Below, piece after piece: positions 32,928-43,824 of a DNA stretch of 64,000 nucleotides. The notes beneath the pieces are model-generated. The model was not told where the DNA came from. It was given only the letters and a program-made list of their open reading frames with translations, and did not search any database. The stretch lies in assembly GCA_033032865.1 (NCBI GenBank), contig JAWHQI010000075.1, positions 1,488,001 to 1,552,000 on the forward strand, given 5' to 3'. Position 1 is the stretch's first letter. Each line of letters starts with the position of its first letter. Origin of the DNA: Dactylorhiza incarnata (lineage: Eukaryota > Streptophyta > Magnoliopsida > Asparagales > Orchidaceae). The translations under genes and the position numbers were made by a program.

Positions 32928-34394
32928 ATGGCTTCTCATGATCTCGCTTCAACTAGTGGGGTAAATTTTTATGAAGAAGAAAAATCTCCTAGGTTACCTT
33001 TATTCGAAGGGAAAAATTATAAAGGGTGGAAATTATTAATGGAAAATTTTATTAAAAGCTTAGATATAAATGCATGGGAAATAGCAATAGTTAGACCAGC
33101 GGACGAATCAAATAAACAAGAGCGTCACCTAAATGCAAAAGCTATGCATTATATTTTTTGTGCTTTATCTCAAGATATTTTCAAATTAATATATTATTTT
33201 TCTAGTGCATACAAAGTATGGAAATTTCTTGAAGAAATGTATGATTCTCCTTCTACAGGTATGGAACAATCGCAAGAACTGGAGAATATGCAAGCTTGCA
33301 CATGTCTTCAAGAATGCTCCTCTCATGACGGATCAATGGAGCACACATCTAATGGAAGAGAAGAAGAAGTATTGTGTTCGGAAGAGGAGTGCCAAAAAGA
33401 TGTCAAAGAAACAATATGTTCAAATCATGCCTCTCCCGAAAGCAATGTAAGGAAATCAAATTCTATCTTTTGTACTTCTATCTCTTCATTACAATTGCTT
33501 CAAACTTCAAAGCGCAAAATTAAGAAATTAAAAAATGCTAATAAACATTTGCGCTTAGAAAATAAAAATTTAAAGGCAAAAATTAATGAACAATCAAATT
33601 CAAATTTATCTAGTTCTATCCATGGTTCCTTAGTTGAAAACACTACACCTTGTATTGAATTTGATGACTTAAAAGAAAAATGCAAGGAACTTGAAAAGGA
33701 ACTTCTTTTTATAAAAGAACAAAATAAAAAATTATGTTTAGAAAATTCATCTTTGGAAAATAATTGTGCTAAGTGTAAAGAATATAAAATTGAAATTAAA
33801 GAGATGGATGAAACATTTGATGAATATAGAAACAATTATCAAGATCACATAGATTCAATTATTTCAACTCTTAAAAATAGCACAATCGCTTATAATAAAG
33901 CTAGACATAATTTAAAGATTAAAAATGATGAATTAAAATCAAAAATCAACTTGCTTATGAAAATTGTAAATACAAATTCACAATATCAAGCTATATCTAA
34001 AAACGTGTTGAATATGAATATGAACATCCTAACTAAGTCTAATAATGGGAGCAAGAATCACAAAGTGTTTGTAAATCAAAATCATCATTACTTGCAAAAT
34101 CATATTTCTCCCAACTCAAAATTAAAATTGCACAAATTTCCTATGAACAATACTTTTAATAATCATTACAATCATAATCATCAATATAAAGATTTTTATA
34201 ATGGAAATTTGAAAACTAAAAATAATGTTAAACCAAGATTTGAATGGAGACCCAAAGTTAAAGATGAAACACAAACTCCACTCAAAAGGGCTCATTCACT
34301 TCCATCTCCCCAAAAGCAAACACGATGTATTTGGGTACCCAAAGGAACCGTCACATCCGGTCCTCTTTGGATACCTAAATTCCCTATTCATTAG
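32928..34394 (+). CDS. gag: Gag-derived protein of N2 (488 aa)
   Basis: The start ATG (GGGAATAATGGCT) lies 35 bases after the primer site, in the same context as in N1. The frame is intact to TAG. Domain order equals the N1 protein: N-terminal gag domain at about 20-115 (LPLFEGKNYKGWKLLMENFI, LNAKAMHYIFCALSQDIFKL, AYKVWKFLEEMYDSPSTG), a low-complexity acidic joint, a long coiled-coil-like region (about 195-375, with CAKCKEYKIEIKEMDETFDE), an Asn/His-rich stretch (about 380-430), and the C-terminal TRCIWVPKGTVTSGPLWIPK. No CCHC knuckle, protease, integrase or RT. Two diverged copies both keep an open frame of nearly equal length, which suggests the protein is useful to the element, perhaps for particle entry; that is inference. 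Confidence 0.82.
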   Translation: MASHDLASTSGVNFYEEEKSPRLPLFEGKNYKGWKLLMENFIKSLDINAWEIAIVRPADESNKQERHLNAKAMHYIFCALSQDIFKLIYYFSSAYKVWKFLEEMYDSPSTGMEQSQELENMQACTCLQECSSHDGSMEHTSNGREEEVLCSEEECQKDVKETICSNHASPESNVRKSNSIFCTSISSLQLLQTSKRKIKKLKNANKHLRLENKNLKAKINEQSNSNLSSSIHGSLVENTTPCIEFDDLKEKCKELEKELLFIKEQNKKLCLENSSLENNCAKCKEYKIEIKEMDETFDEYRNNYQDHIDSIISTLKNSTIAYNKARHNLKIKNDELKSKINLLMKIVNTNSQYQAISKNVLNMNMNILTKSNNGSKNHKVFVNQNHHYLQNHISPNSKLKLHKFPMNNTFNNHYNHNHQYKDFYNGNLKTKNNVKPRFEWRPKVKDETQTPLKRAHSLPSPQKQTRCIWVPKGTVTSGPLWIPKFPIH

Positions 34395-35449
34395 TATCTA
34401 ATCATTTGCATGAAGTAGAAATCAACACAAAATAAAATATCAATTCTCTACTTCATGATATGCTTAATTTCTTTTTTTGCTCTTCCTTTTTTATTTTTCT
34501 TTGAGCCATCATGATATGATCACTTTATATAACTTGTGATATGACTCTCACATATTAAACCAAAATTCATAAACAAATCAAATTGAATAAAGTTGAATAA
34601 AAAGTCATATCATCTCTCAAGTGATCTACTTATCTTTTTTATTTTTTTCCTTCTAAAACCATTTCCTAAAAAGTCTTATAAAATTTTAAAAACTAAATTT
34701 CTTATATGATATTATTAAGACTAAATGAAATAAGTGTCAAAATGGATTTAAAAGGTGTATTTTAGGGGTATTAGTCTAAATTTATAAAATGCGCAAGTTT
34801 TGCTTAGGTAGTTAATATATTTGCGTCATTTTCAATTACCCCAAGTATGTTTAATCATAATCATGTTTAAATCGGAATTGAAAAATTGCATGAATATTAC
34901 TTCACTTATTTATGATCATTTCACTCATGCATATGTTGTGCAAAACTCAATAATTAAGGTTTAATAAATATGAAACTCTAATGAAGATGAAACTCATGTA
35001 CTAATTTTTAACTTCCGTAACTTTTTGCGATTTCTTCTCTTCTCATCACTTCATTAGACAGGCCTTACATTGCAAAAACATAATTATGAAACATCGGAAG
35101 CAAAATCAATGAAAATCTACGCCATATGATTAAAATAAGCACTCTCTGTGAGCTAACGCAGGCGCTAGGACCTAACGCCGGCGCTAGCTCAAGACTCTGA
35201 TTTTCTGAAATTTTAAATTTCTGAAAAATAAATAAAAATATATTATTTTATATGTACTACTCATTTTTGCAATTCTGCCTGTACTTGTTTTTGAAAAATT
35301 AAAATACAAAATTACAAAAGCCAAATTACAAAAAATATTTTGTCTCTGGTTATTTGTTTGATTTCTATATGCAAAAATCAAATACAAAAATATAAAACAA
35401 AAACAAGTATCAAAAATTATTATTTTGAACTTAACTTTTCTATTTACAT

Positions 35450-35539
35450 GTATCTTGCGAAAGGGTGATTTGGGCTACATCCCATCATATCACCTAGTAC
35501 CGGGCGAACCTCTCACAAGGTAGTCCTCGGGAAGTCCAA
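35450..35539 (+). other. Conserved structured block SB1 in N2
   Basis: Inverted copy of 26528-26618 with few changes. The stem ATCACC/GGTGAT and inner TGGG/CCCA pairing are preserved; one base is lost in the loop. Confidence 0.7.
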
Positions 35540-37157
35540 TATCAATTTTATGAGTTCAAACTTCAAATAAAAATTATTCTTCAAAAATATCAAAAATATT
35601 GTATGGACTTCATTGAAAATCAAGCATGAATTAATCTATTATTTAGAACTTCTATAATGTTGCAATTTATCTTTTCAAACTTCTTTGAACATTGTTTTCA
35701 TCATGCTTTGATATATCTATTACCATGTGCATCAATTATATTGAAAGTTGTGTAGAACTATGCGTAGCATGCCTCTAAGTATGAGTAAATGTTTTATGTT
35801 TGATAATGATCTTTATTCACTCACTTATTTTGGCATTGTCTACATTTGTGTTTAATCTAAGAATGCTTGTATATGTTTTGTATTAGTACAATGAATTAAA
35901 ATTGCATAAGTATCTTACCTACACTCCTTTATTTGCACTTTTAAAAATTAAGAAAAGTGGTTATCTTTCTTATAAATTATATTGGTTTGCAAAACAAGTG
36001 TATTCGGAGAACTTTGTACAAAACAAAAATCATAAAATAAAGTGACAAAGATAACTCCACCAAGCACTACTTGAACCTCCTGATAAGTCTTAATAAGCAT
36101 TGTGAGGTTGAGCACATTGGAAAGAATAGTAAAGTATCTTGTGCAAACCATAACTTTCTTTCAAAATAAAAACCACTTATTCTTAAGTACACCGGATCAC
36201 AATAAAAATCAATCTTGAAGAATAAAACTAGGTGATCCCCCAAGCACTACTTTGCACCCTGATAAGTCTTAATGAGCATTGTGTGTGCAAAGCACCTTGG
36301 TAGTTGTACATTTTTTTCGTGCATTGAAGTTTGTGGAAGTAAAATTAATTGTGTTTTGTTGTTCTCTTTACTTTACATATTTCTTGTATTTTTGATTAAA
36401 ACATTTGTTTACTCTACTCAAAAATACACTTATGTGCACATCATTATCTTCCATAACACTTCTTCTCATGAGTTTTGGATCCTAATGCAAATTCTATGCT
36501 ACTCTTTATTTATGAAATGCACTAGATAACCTAGCATGCTTTTTACAATGTTTGGTATGATTTGAAATTATGAATTAAAATAACATTGTAGTAATCTCTT
36601 TTTATAACATTATTTCATGCTTGGTTACATTATTGAAGATTTTAATTGAACAATGATTTACAAAAACATCTTCTTTATGAAATTTAACTCACATATCTTT
36701 TTATGGATCATCATTACAGTAAGATGTTTCTTGTATTTCTATAAGTCTTCCGCATCTTCACCATATATTTCTACCTTGCGCTCTCATGCTTATATCAAAG
36801 TCTTAAATACCAAAATTCCTTTCTTTCAACAAATGGTATACTTGCTTGGTAGATTTTATATTGGTTACTCTATGCATGAATATTTTCATTTTTGCTAAAA
36901 ACTCTGATTTATTTCTATGAAAATATTGTAATGCTAAAATTCTGATTTATGAATGGACATCAAAATAGCTATGTGAGTGTTTTCATAAATTCAAATAAAA
37001 ATATAAATCCATAGGCTATGTCATTAGATTTAAAAACTTAAATGTTTCCAATAATTATTATCCATGACTTCATTTCTCACCATAACGGGGGCGTAGGGTT
37101 GTAGACATTAGATAACCTTTATCTCTAGTCATGTCTTGTCCTTAACCGGGGAGGGTT

Positions 37158-37182
37158 CCAGTGGGGCCTTGCGAGGCACTGG
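37158..37182 (+). other. Conserved hairpin H2 in N2
   Basis: CCAGT-GGG-GCCT-TGCG-AGGC-ACTGG: same stem as 24815-24839, with the bulge sequence changed and the pairs kept. Confidence 0.65.
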
Positions 37183-37763
37183 GGGGAAAGAGTGCTAGGT
37201 TAAGTTGTGTCTAGTGTTTGCATATGGGACTAACACCCCAACCTACGGCATGTATGCAGCTCCTCATGCCCATCCGTCACTTAGTACGGGGCTAGGGTGT
37301 AGACATATTGTCTGGGTAGTTTAGTTACTTGGAAATCATTACATTTTGTTTATGCTACAAACTTTAATTTATTAAATTGTTATAATACTCAAAACGTTGA
37401 TCTATTTCAATAAAAAGTATTCTAAAACTCCTTATCATTTCCATCTCTACAAGCTCGATCATGCTCTTATCTAATTATCAACTTTTAAGTGGTGTCTCCT
37501 TACCCACTTTTGCTAATAACAAAAGGGGGAGAACTAGCATGATAAATATTAATCTACTATCAAACTATAATGCTTAATTAAGATGATAGCTTACATATTA
37601 GGAGAAGCATTCACTTAGGGGGAGCATGTATTTAGGGGGAGCAATTCTAAATGCTAAAATTGTTCATTATCCTAAGTCATCACTCTCTCACACACACAAG
37701 TATGTTTCTTCATGCTTATATATATTAATGCTCTGATTTATCATTAATGGTTTTGTTATTATC

Positions 37764-37776
37764 AAAAGGGGGAGTT
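37764..37776 (+). promoter_or_regulatory. Polypurine tract of N2
   Basis: AAAAGGGGGAGTT directly precedes the 3' LTR start TGTTGGAACATGG. N1 has the same tract, inverted, at 24130-24143. Confidence 0.88.
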
Positions 37777-39233
37777 TGTTGGAACATGGTCTTCCGCATC
37801 TCCTAGGTTTGAGAATAACAAAACCTATGTGTATTTGATCTTGTGTGTTTATATGTGTAGGATAATAAAGTCCACATGACTCAAGGATTACATAAGAAGG
37901 TTGCCCCCAAAGTTGAGCCATCAAATCCAACTCTTCGACTAGCGCTGGCGGTAGCACTAGCGCAGGCGCTAGCTGTCATTCGATGAACTGTTAGCGGCTA
38001 AGTCTATTCGTCGAATGATCTCGTGAACTCCCGACGAATATCGACGAACGCAGACAGAAGTCAAAAAGGCAGACTTGTGAAGGAAATTGTGCGGATAAGT
38101 CAATTCGTCGAATGTTCTCGAGAACTCCCGACGAATTCCGACGAAATGAAAATAGAAGACAGTACTCCCACTAGCGCCGGCGGTAGCACTTAGTGCCTGG
38201 CGCTAGCGATGATAGCGCAATTCTGGGAGCACATATGGAAGGAGATAACGCCTGGCGGTAGGCGATAGCGCAGGCGGTAGCGACGCACACAGTTGGCAAG
38301 GAGGAATTGTTTCCTCGGATTGAAGATTATGCCGCGCAAAACATGTCCTAATTTGGGATAGCGCCGGCGGTAGCTGATAGCGCCGGCGATAGCGCAAAGC
38401 AATAGAGGAAGGCGGTCGGCTGGCTTAAAATGAAGGATTCTCACGCGGAGAATATTTCCTAAACTGGGATAGCGCCGGCGGTAGCGATAGCGCAGGCGTT
38501 AGCTCCAAGGCTATAAAAAGGACCCCTTGGATCCGTCTTCTTAAGCCTCTAGAGATCCAGAATTCCAGAGCTTCGTGCCACAACATATAGAGGAAGTTTC
38601 AGAGAGATACTCCCACAAATCCATAAAGACTAAAGGAGAACCGTAAAGAAGATTTCAACACGCTTCATCATCATGACGAAAGACCGCATCGACTACGATC
38701 ATACTCTGCGTCTTCGTATACTTCTCTAAAAGATCCACATAGAGGGAGTTTTATATTATTGTCTTTTTATTTCACATCTTTTCTGTAATCGTTTAGTGAA
38801 TTCGCCTCGTGTTGGCGACTAGGTCTGGGTAGGACTTAGGGCTGAAATTTGCCTCGTGTTGGCGACTAGGTCTCGGGTGTAGGTCTAGGGGGTGCTCGAG
38901 GCCATATCCGGGGAAGGGTTGGCTAGAGCGGCTTGAGGTCGTATCTGGGGTAGGATCAACTAAAGTCAACCGGTTTGTGGGGATACGAGTCAGTATAGAA
39001 AACAAAAAGTGTCTTAATATTAGCTTTGATTTCTAGCTTCGATAAGAGATCAAGTTTTGTAATCATGCTTCTCAAGTTAATAAAATCATGTCTTTACTTT
39101 TACTTCACTTGATTTGTCTTGATCTTCTCTATTTTAATAATCAAAGCTTTTTCAAAGTTATTCAAAATATATTATAAGTTTTGAAAACCCTTATTCACCC
39201 CCCCCCCCTCTAAGGGCGCCTACCGATCCAACA
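37777..39233 (+). repeat. 3' LTR of N2 (1457 bp)
   Basis: Matches the 5' LTR. It has an extra tandem copy of CGCCTCGTGTTGGCGACTAGGTCT-region sequence (about 38808-38876) that the 5' LTR lacks. N1 also carries two such copies, so the 5' LTR of N2 probably lost one. Confidence 0.9.
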
Positions 39234-39626
39234 GCTTCGATAGACACTTCCTTCTGCGTTGAATTGAAGTTGAGGTTGCGTCGACTTCTAAGATAACTTT
39301 GACATGCTCCTTTATCTACGTCGACTCCTATTCGACGTAGCGTCGACTTGATATACTTGACAAAGAGATTGAGTTGCTTGGACTTCTAGTGTGAGTTGTG
39401 TCGACATCAAGTCGAAGTTGCGTCAACTTATATTCGACGCAAGTATTAATTCAACTCAGATTGTGCTTGTCCTGACCTAGTCTTGACACTCTAAGATGAG
39501 TGAGACATCCTAAGACATCTAATGACCAAATTACCCTTACAATACAAAGGGTAATAAACCTAAGAAATAAAATCACTTATATTTAATTTGTTAAGTTAAA
39601 TCAAAAGGGGGTTTTCCTAATAACTC
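39234..39626 (-). repeat. U3 end of LTR A
   Basis: The first five bases are the N2 target duplication. GCGTCGACTTC/CGACGTAGCGTCGAC words follow to about 39440, then AT-rich DNA to the LTR edge (GGGGGTTTTCCTAATA). The polypurine complement ACTCCCTCTATTTATC follows at 39627. Confidence 0.7.
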
Positions 39627-40270
39627 CCTCTATTTATCTTAACAAATTTTACAGATAGTTTTAAAGTGATTTTACACATTCTTTTACATAAACAGGATTA
39701 CATACAAGACAATATAGGCAATAAAATATGATAGAATGAAATCACAGACTATTTCATACATTGTCAAGTAAGTTATATTATTCTTAATAATTGTATCCAC
39801 CAGAGACTAGAAAATTATTGAACTCATCTCAAAATTAGAGTACCTGGACTGATATTAACTTGGGTTGTTTTAGAAACATAAAAGCCTCTGCAATATAACT
39901 CCATCGTCATTACTAAAATAAGTTCTTCCCCCGAGTCATCATAATCCTCGAATATTAGGGCATGTGAGCCAGAAAAACTAATTGCCTTTTGAGCGATGAA
40001 GATTGTTTCCATCAAGTTTGATCGCTAAGGATCAGGAGAGAACAACTTATTTGGGGGTAAATATCCTCTTTTCACATCAATCCAAGCCTACATTGATAAC
40101 AAATGAGGAGATCAGTGAAACAACTCCTTGACATACACTTGGACGTTTTCTATGTTCTACTCTCTCCACCTTGAAATCAAGAAATCGACACACGGTATTA
40201 AGAGTCTCTCAAACCTTCGAGTAAAATAAAGACGATAGCTATGAAATGCACAACATAAGGAGAGATCAGG
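39627..40270 (-). other. Internal 3' sequence of the LTR A element (non-coding)
   Basis: It begins with the polypurine tract complement and continues AT-rich without a convincing frame. The right limit is uncertain because Tekay-like LTR sequence takes over somewhere near 40270. I see no gene here. Confidence 0.4.
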
Positions 40271-42210
40271 TCTTCATTAGTACATGATAGCGTCGACTAT
40301 TCAAGTTGTTGTATATGTTTTTGACAAATCCACAAGGAATTATTTAGGTACCTTAGAGCATGATCTAGAGAAGGTTTGCAACATGAAAAGTGCAGATCAT
40401 TGTCTTGACTACCCATAGGAATTTGTTTCATGTGATTCGGTGCACCACAACTCCCTGGTCACCTGTCTTGGTGAAAGGGGTACTATGAACACTGGTGAGT
40501 GTATTTTATGAATTCATTTGAAAGTACTCCATGAATATGAATAAGATTTAAACCATAGGTGTGATATAACCAATCACACACCTTATCCAAAAAATTGGAA
40601 TTTCGGAGAATATTTTCTATGATTCTAGGAATAATTTGAATAAACATGCATGATGTAATTTTTGAGTTATATGAACTCAAATGCAACCAAACCTTCTCTG
40701 GAAGCTTTAATAGGCTATTATAAGTTCTTAGCAAAATTTTGGGGCCAGTTGGACCCATGAATGTGGATAGATCCACATGCGAATGGAATCTAGATCAAGA
40801 AATTTTAATAACGTGACATAGGGTGTATTTCGCGAACTTTCCCAAATCAGTGGGAGAATAAGATTGAAATTTTAAACATAGGTATAGTATACCCAAATAT
40901 ACCATCTGACCAAAGATGAATATTTTTGGGAAACATTTCCCCATGGTTTTATAAATAATTGATAAAGCATGTATGATTGTCTCAAATGGTTAGGTAATGC
41001 AAAGTGACCCCAAACTTTTGGTAGATGGTGGGGTAGGTCCCTATAAGTCTCTGATAGAAATTTGAGACCATTTGGCTTCATGCGTGTGAAGGAATCCCTT
41101 CATGCATGCTAAGAGGGAAGTGATGGTCTGCATATAGCATTACTATGCAAGCCTGAAATTTCATGGTCAAATCAACTTATCTTGACACAAATTTTTGGTG
41201 GCTTGATAACAAGACAATGATTATGCACAAGGTATAGTTTGAGTCCAATTGGACTCCTGCATGTGAGGGGAATTCGCATGCCAAGGTCTAGGTGTTGAAA
41301 AAGTGTCCTTGAAGATACTTATAATACAATGTTTTGGGAATTGAAGGGTATTCCCTTGGTCAATTCTCATGAAACTTACAACATAAGCTTAGGGTTATGA
41401 GATGATACACCTTAGAAAAAAAACATGAACCTTGGAATTGAATTCCCTAAAAAATTGCTTATGTGGGGATTTGACACTTAAGCCAACATGAACAAAAATA
41501 GGGTAAATAACCACTGGAATTTGATGAACTCCTGAGAGGTTCATGATAGGGTGAAAATACAAGATGGAGAATTATATCAGAATTATTGGAGTGATTTTAA
41601 CCCTTCAATCACTAATAAATAGATTTTTCCCTTTAGCTTATCTCAAAATTACTTGACCAAATATTTATAGAACTGCTTGAAAAGTTGTACATAGACTTTT
41701 GAGATTAAAAATTAGTCCTAGAGATTTTAGTTGGCATTTATGGATGGTTAATTTCTGTACTTCCTTTATGATGTGATGTTGAGCAATGAATCTTGAAAAA
41801 TATGAACTGCCTAATTATTGAATCTAGAAAATTAGGAAACCTGGAGAGTAACCTTGGAAGGTTTACGATATATGAATTTTCCTAAGCTTTGGAATTGATG
41901 ACTAGAACTAAGCATTATCATCACTAGAATATCCTTGAATTCAGTAAAAGAACATGGTCATGCTTAAATTAATCATATTATTTTGGATTCTGAAAGCATG
42001 ATTAATCTTTGGCATTAGAATACTAAAAGAATGGCGATGTCTTGTAAATTAGGAGGACCAATGTTACACAAACTGTAAGCCTATTATAATCTCGGAAGAC
42101 GAGTCTAGATTTGTTTTATACCTTGCAAGTATGTTGGACCTCTAACCCCGTAGCCCTAACATAAATTTCGGGGACGAAATTATTTATTTGTGTATTGGGA
42201 TTTGTAACAT
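40270..42210 (+). repeat. Tekay/Del-like sequence: LTR U5 part plus remnant 3' internal end
   Basis: Segments such as TTTGGGGCCAGTTGGACCC (40738-40756) align with the reverse of 17080-17100 in the Tekay-like LTR. Near the right end, ATTTCGGGGACGAAATTATTT (42163-42183) is the classic sequence just before the 3' LTR in this gypsy group, followed by the LTR start at 42211. The pol domain between is missing, so this is an internally deleted copy. No coding frame remains. Confidence 0.55.
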
Positions 42211-43824
42211 CCTCAGAACAACTAGACCCCTAAGATGCATTTTGCCATGACAAGGTCATGACATTGCTCTAAGAAACCAAAATGGCCCTAAAACCAAGGT
42301 GAATATGTGAACATCACTTTGGTGTGCAAATAGCCAAACTTGACTCCAAGTATTAAGGCTTGATATTTTAACATCAAAATGAAACAAACCACCCCACATA
42401 ATTACTAAACACTAGAGTAGACTAAGGAGACAAAATGGACCCACTGGAATTGGTTAATTCTGGGAAATTAGGCCAAATTACCCAAAAACCCAAATTTGAC
42501 CTAAATGAACTAATTCCCTCAATTTGACGATCAATTGGTCATAAGGGGTCAAATTGATCACCCTTAACACTCCGAGTTCACTAATTGAATCTAATGGGAC
42601 CATATTGGACCATTGGGTTAAACCAATTTTGCGAAATTAGGCAAAATTACCAAATTACCCCAAATTACAATTTTGCCCTATATGGTTCAATTTGCCTTCA
42701 ATTGGCCAAATTGACCTAGCAAAATCTCTCCTAAACCCTAAGGGGAGTATATGAGACCTAAATGAACCAAAGTACACATTCAATTTTGAAATATTATGTC
42801 AAAATCACCAAAATCCCCAAATTGCTCCTTAAGCCCAATTTGACCTAATTAGGTCAAATGACCTAAAATTGGCCTCACCAAGCCCAAATTCACCCTAATG
42901 GATTTCTATGGACTTAATTACACCAATGTGGGTCAACCACAATGGCTAGGTTGACTTAGGGTCAACCCTACCCCAATGAACCCTAAATGCCAAAATTAGG
43001 TCAAATGAGGTCAAAGCCTAATTTAACTTGGGTTAACCCAAATGCATGGACCCGAGAGCAAGCCCATAATGCCTAATATAAGATAGTTCATGGAATTTGG
43101 AGTTTAGAGAAATGATTAGGGCTAATTTGGGATAAGCCCCAAATTAAGAGAGATAAAAATGAGGGATTTGGGGCATGAGTGCCAAATGGCACTCAATTTC
43201 CCTTCCCAAGCATCTCTCTGAACCCAGGGAGTAATTCCCAGTAATTCCCAGGCCGCCCATCTACCAAGTGGAGCTCAATTTGGAGCCTATTAGCTGGCCA
43301 AGAGGTGGCTTTAATTGCATCTTTGAATTAAGCCACCCCCAGCCCCAATCGAGCTGAGGACCACCTTCAAGATCTCCCAAGGAGTAGAACCCCTCAGTCA
43401 ATGAGAGATTTCGAGCTCAGGGGAGGAAAATCAGCTTGGAGTTGGAGAAGAGCACGCCAATGGATTTCCAGCGAGTTACACGATCCCAATAAGCCATGTA
43501 TTCCCTTCATCCTCCCCTAGTGCTAGATCACCATCTCTTCTATTTCGAATCTTGTTGAGAAATGGCGATTTGACCATGTCCAATTTCAAGCTTTCTAGCT
43601 CTTTAATGCCCCGCCCCATTTTGCATATAGGCCACCTCCGACCTCCAATCCTGCGAAAAATGATGGCCAACCCTCGTCCAGAGGTGGTGGCATCGGTCGT
43701 TTGGCCGGAGACAGCCTCATGTTGCCGGGGTTGAGCTCCAAAGAAGCTCTAGGAAGGAGCTATCGGGACCGTTGGCCGATCGGGGAAGACAATCCCCCAG
43801 CCATTTGATCTCTGGGATCAGCTA
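42211..43824 (+). repeat. Tekay/Del-like LTR (U3 and part of R), plus strand
   Basis: It starts TGTAACATCCTC and shows the same GGTCAAATTGACC-rich U3 as 18600-20011 (inverted). The TGCCAAATGGCAC motif at 43189-43202 corresponds to 18527-18540. It is truncated at about 43824 by the next repeat. No gene is seen. Confidence 0.65.

Larger units (their letters stand above)
34395..37763 (+). other. Non-coding interior of N2
   Basis: About 3.4 kb, AT-rich, no credible frame, alignable (inverted) with 24146-28113 of N1. It contains SB1 at 35450-35539, hairpin H2 at 37158-37182, GCGCTAGC words at 35163-35190, and several GGGGGAGCA/GGGGGAGAA words near 37525-37645 upstream of the true polypurine tract. 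Confidence 0.7.
31469..39233 (+). mobile_element. N2: gag-only non-autonomous SIRE-like copia element
   Basis: A complete 7765 bp unit: 5' LTR (31469-32878), primer site, 488-codon gag-derived frame, 3.4 kb non-coding interior, polypurine tract and 3' LTR (37777-39233), flanked by perfect GCTTC duplications. It is the same family as N1 and is inserted 0.8 kb from it in the same host LTR in opposite orientation. It lacks all pol enzymes, so it must have moved in trans. The LTRs are very alike except for one about 47 bp length difference, suggesting a fairly recent insertion. Confidence 0.92.
22510..39626 (-). mobile_element. LTR A: 3' LTR of a minus-strand SIRE-like copia, split by N1 and N2
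   Basis: Pieces: 22510-23019 (U5 and R), 30643-31468 (R and U3 with TATA complement CTATTTATTG at 30986-30995), 39234-39626 (U3 start). Joined, they give about 1.7 kb. U5 has the polyG/C signature TCTAGAG-Gn-TGAATAGAG (22541-22567) and a CTACCA-CC-TGGTAG hairpin (22774-22787). U3 has repeated GCGTCGACTTC words (31255-31455 and 39240-39440). N1 and N2 are bracketed by their own target duplications. The LTR's minus-strand start, TTAGGAAAACC (39626), has one change from the usual TG start. Confidence 0.75.

Noticed and set aside
39824..41081. Small minus-strand frames of 63-97 codons
   Set aside because: They have no domain and lie in repeat sequence (LTR A interior and Tekay-like LTR); the related repeat at 16840-20011 does not keep them open.
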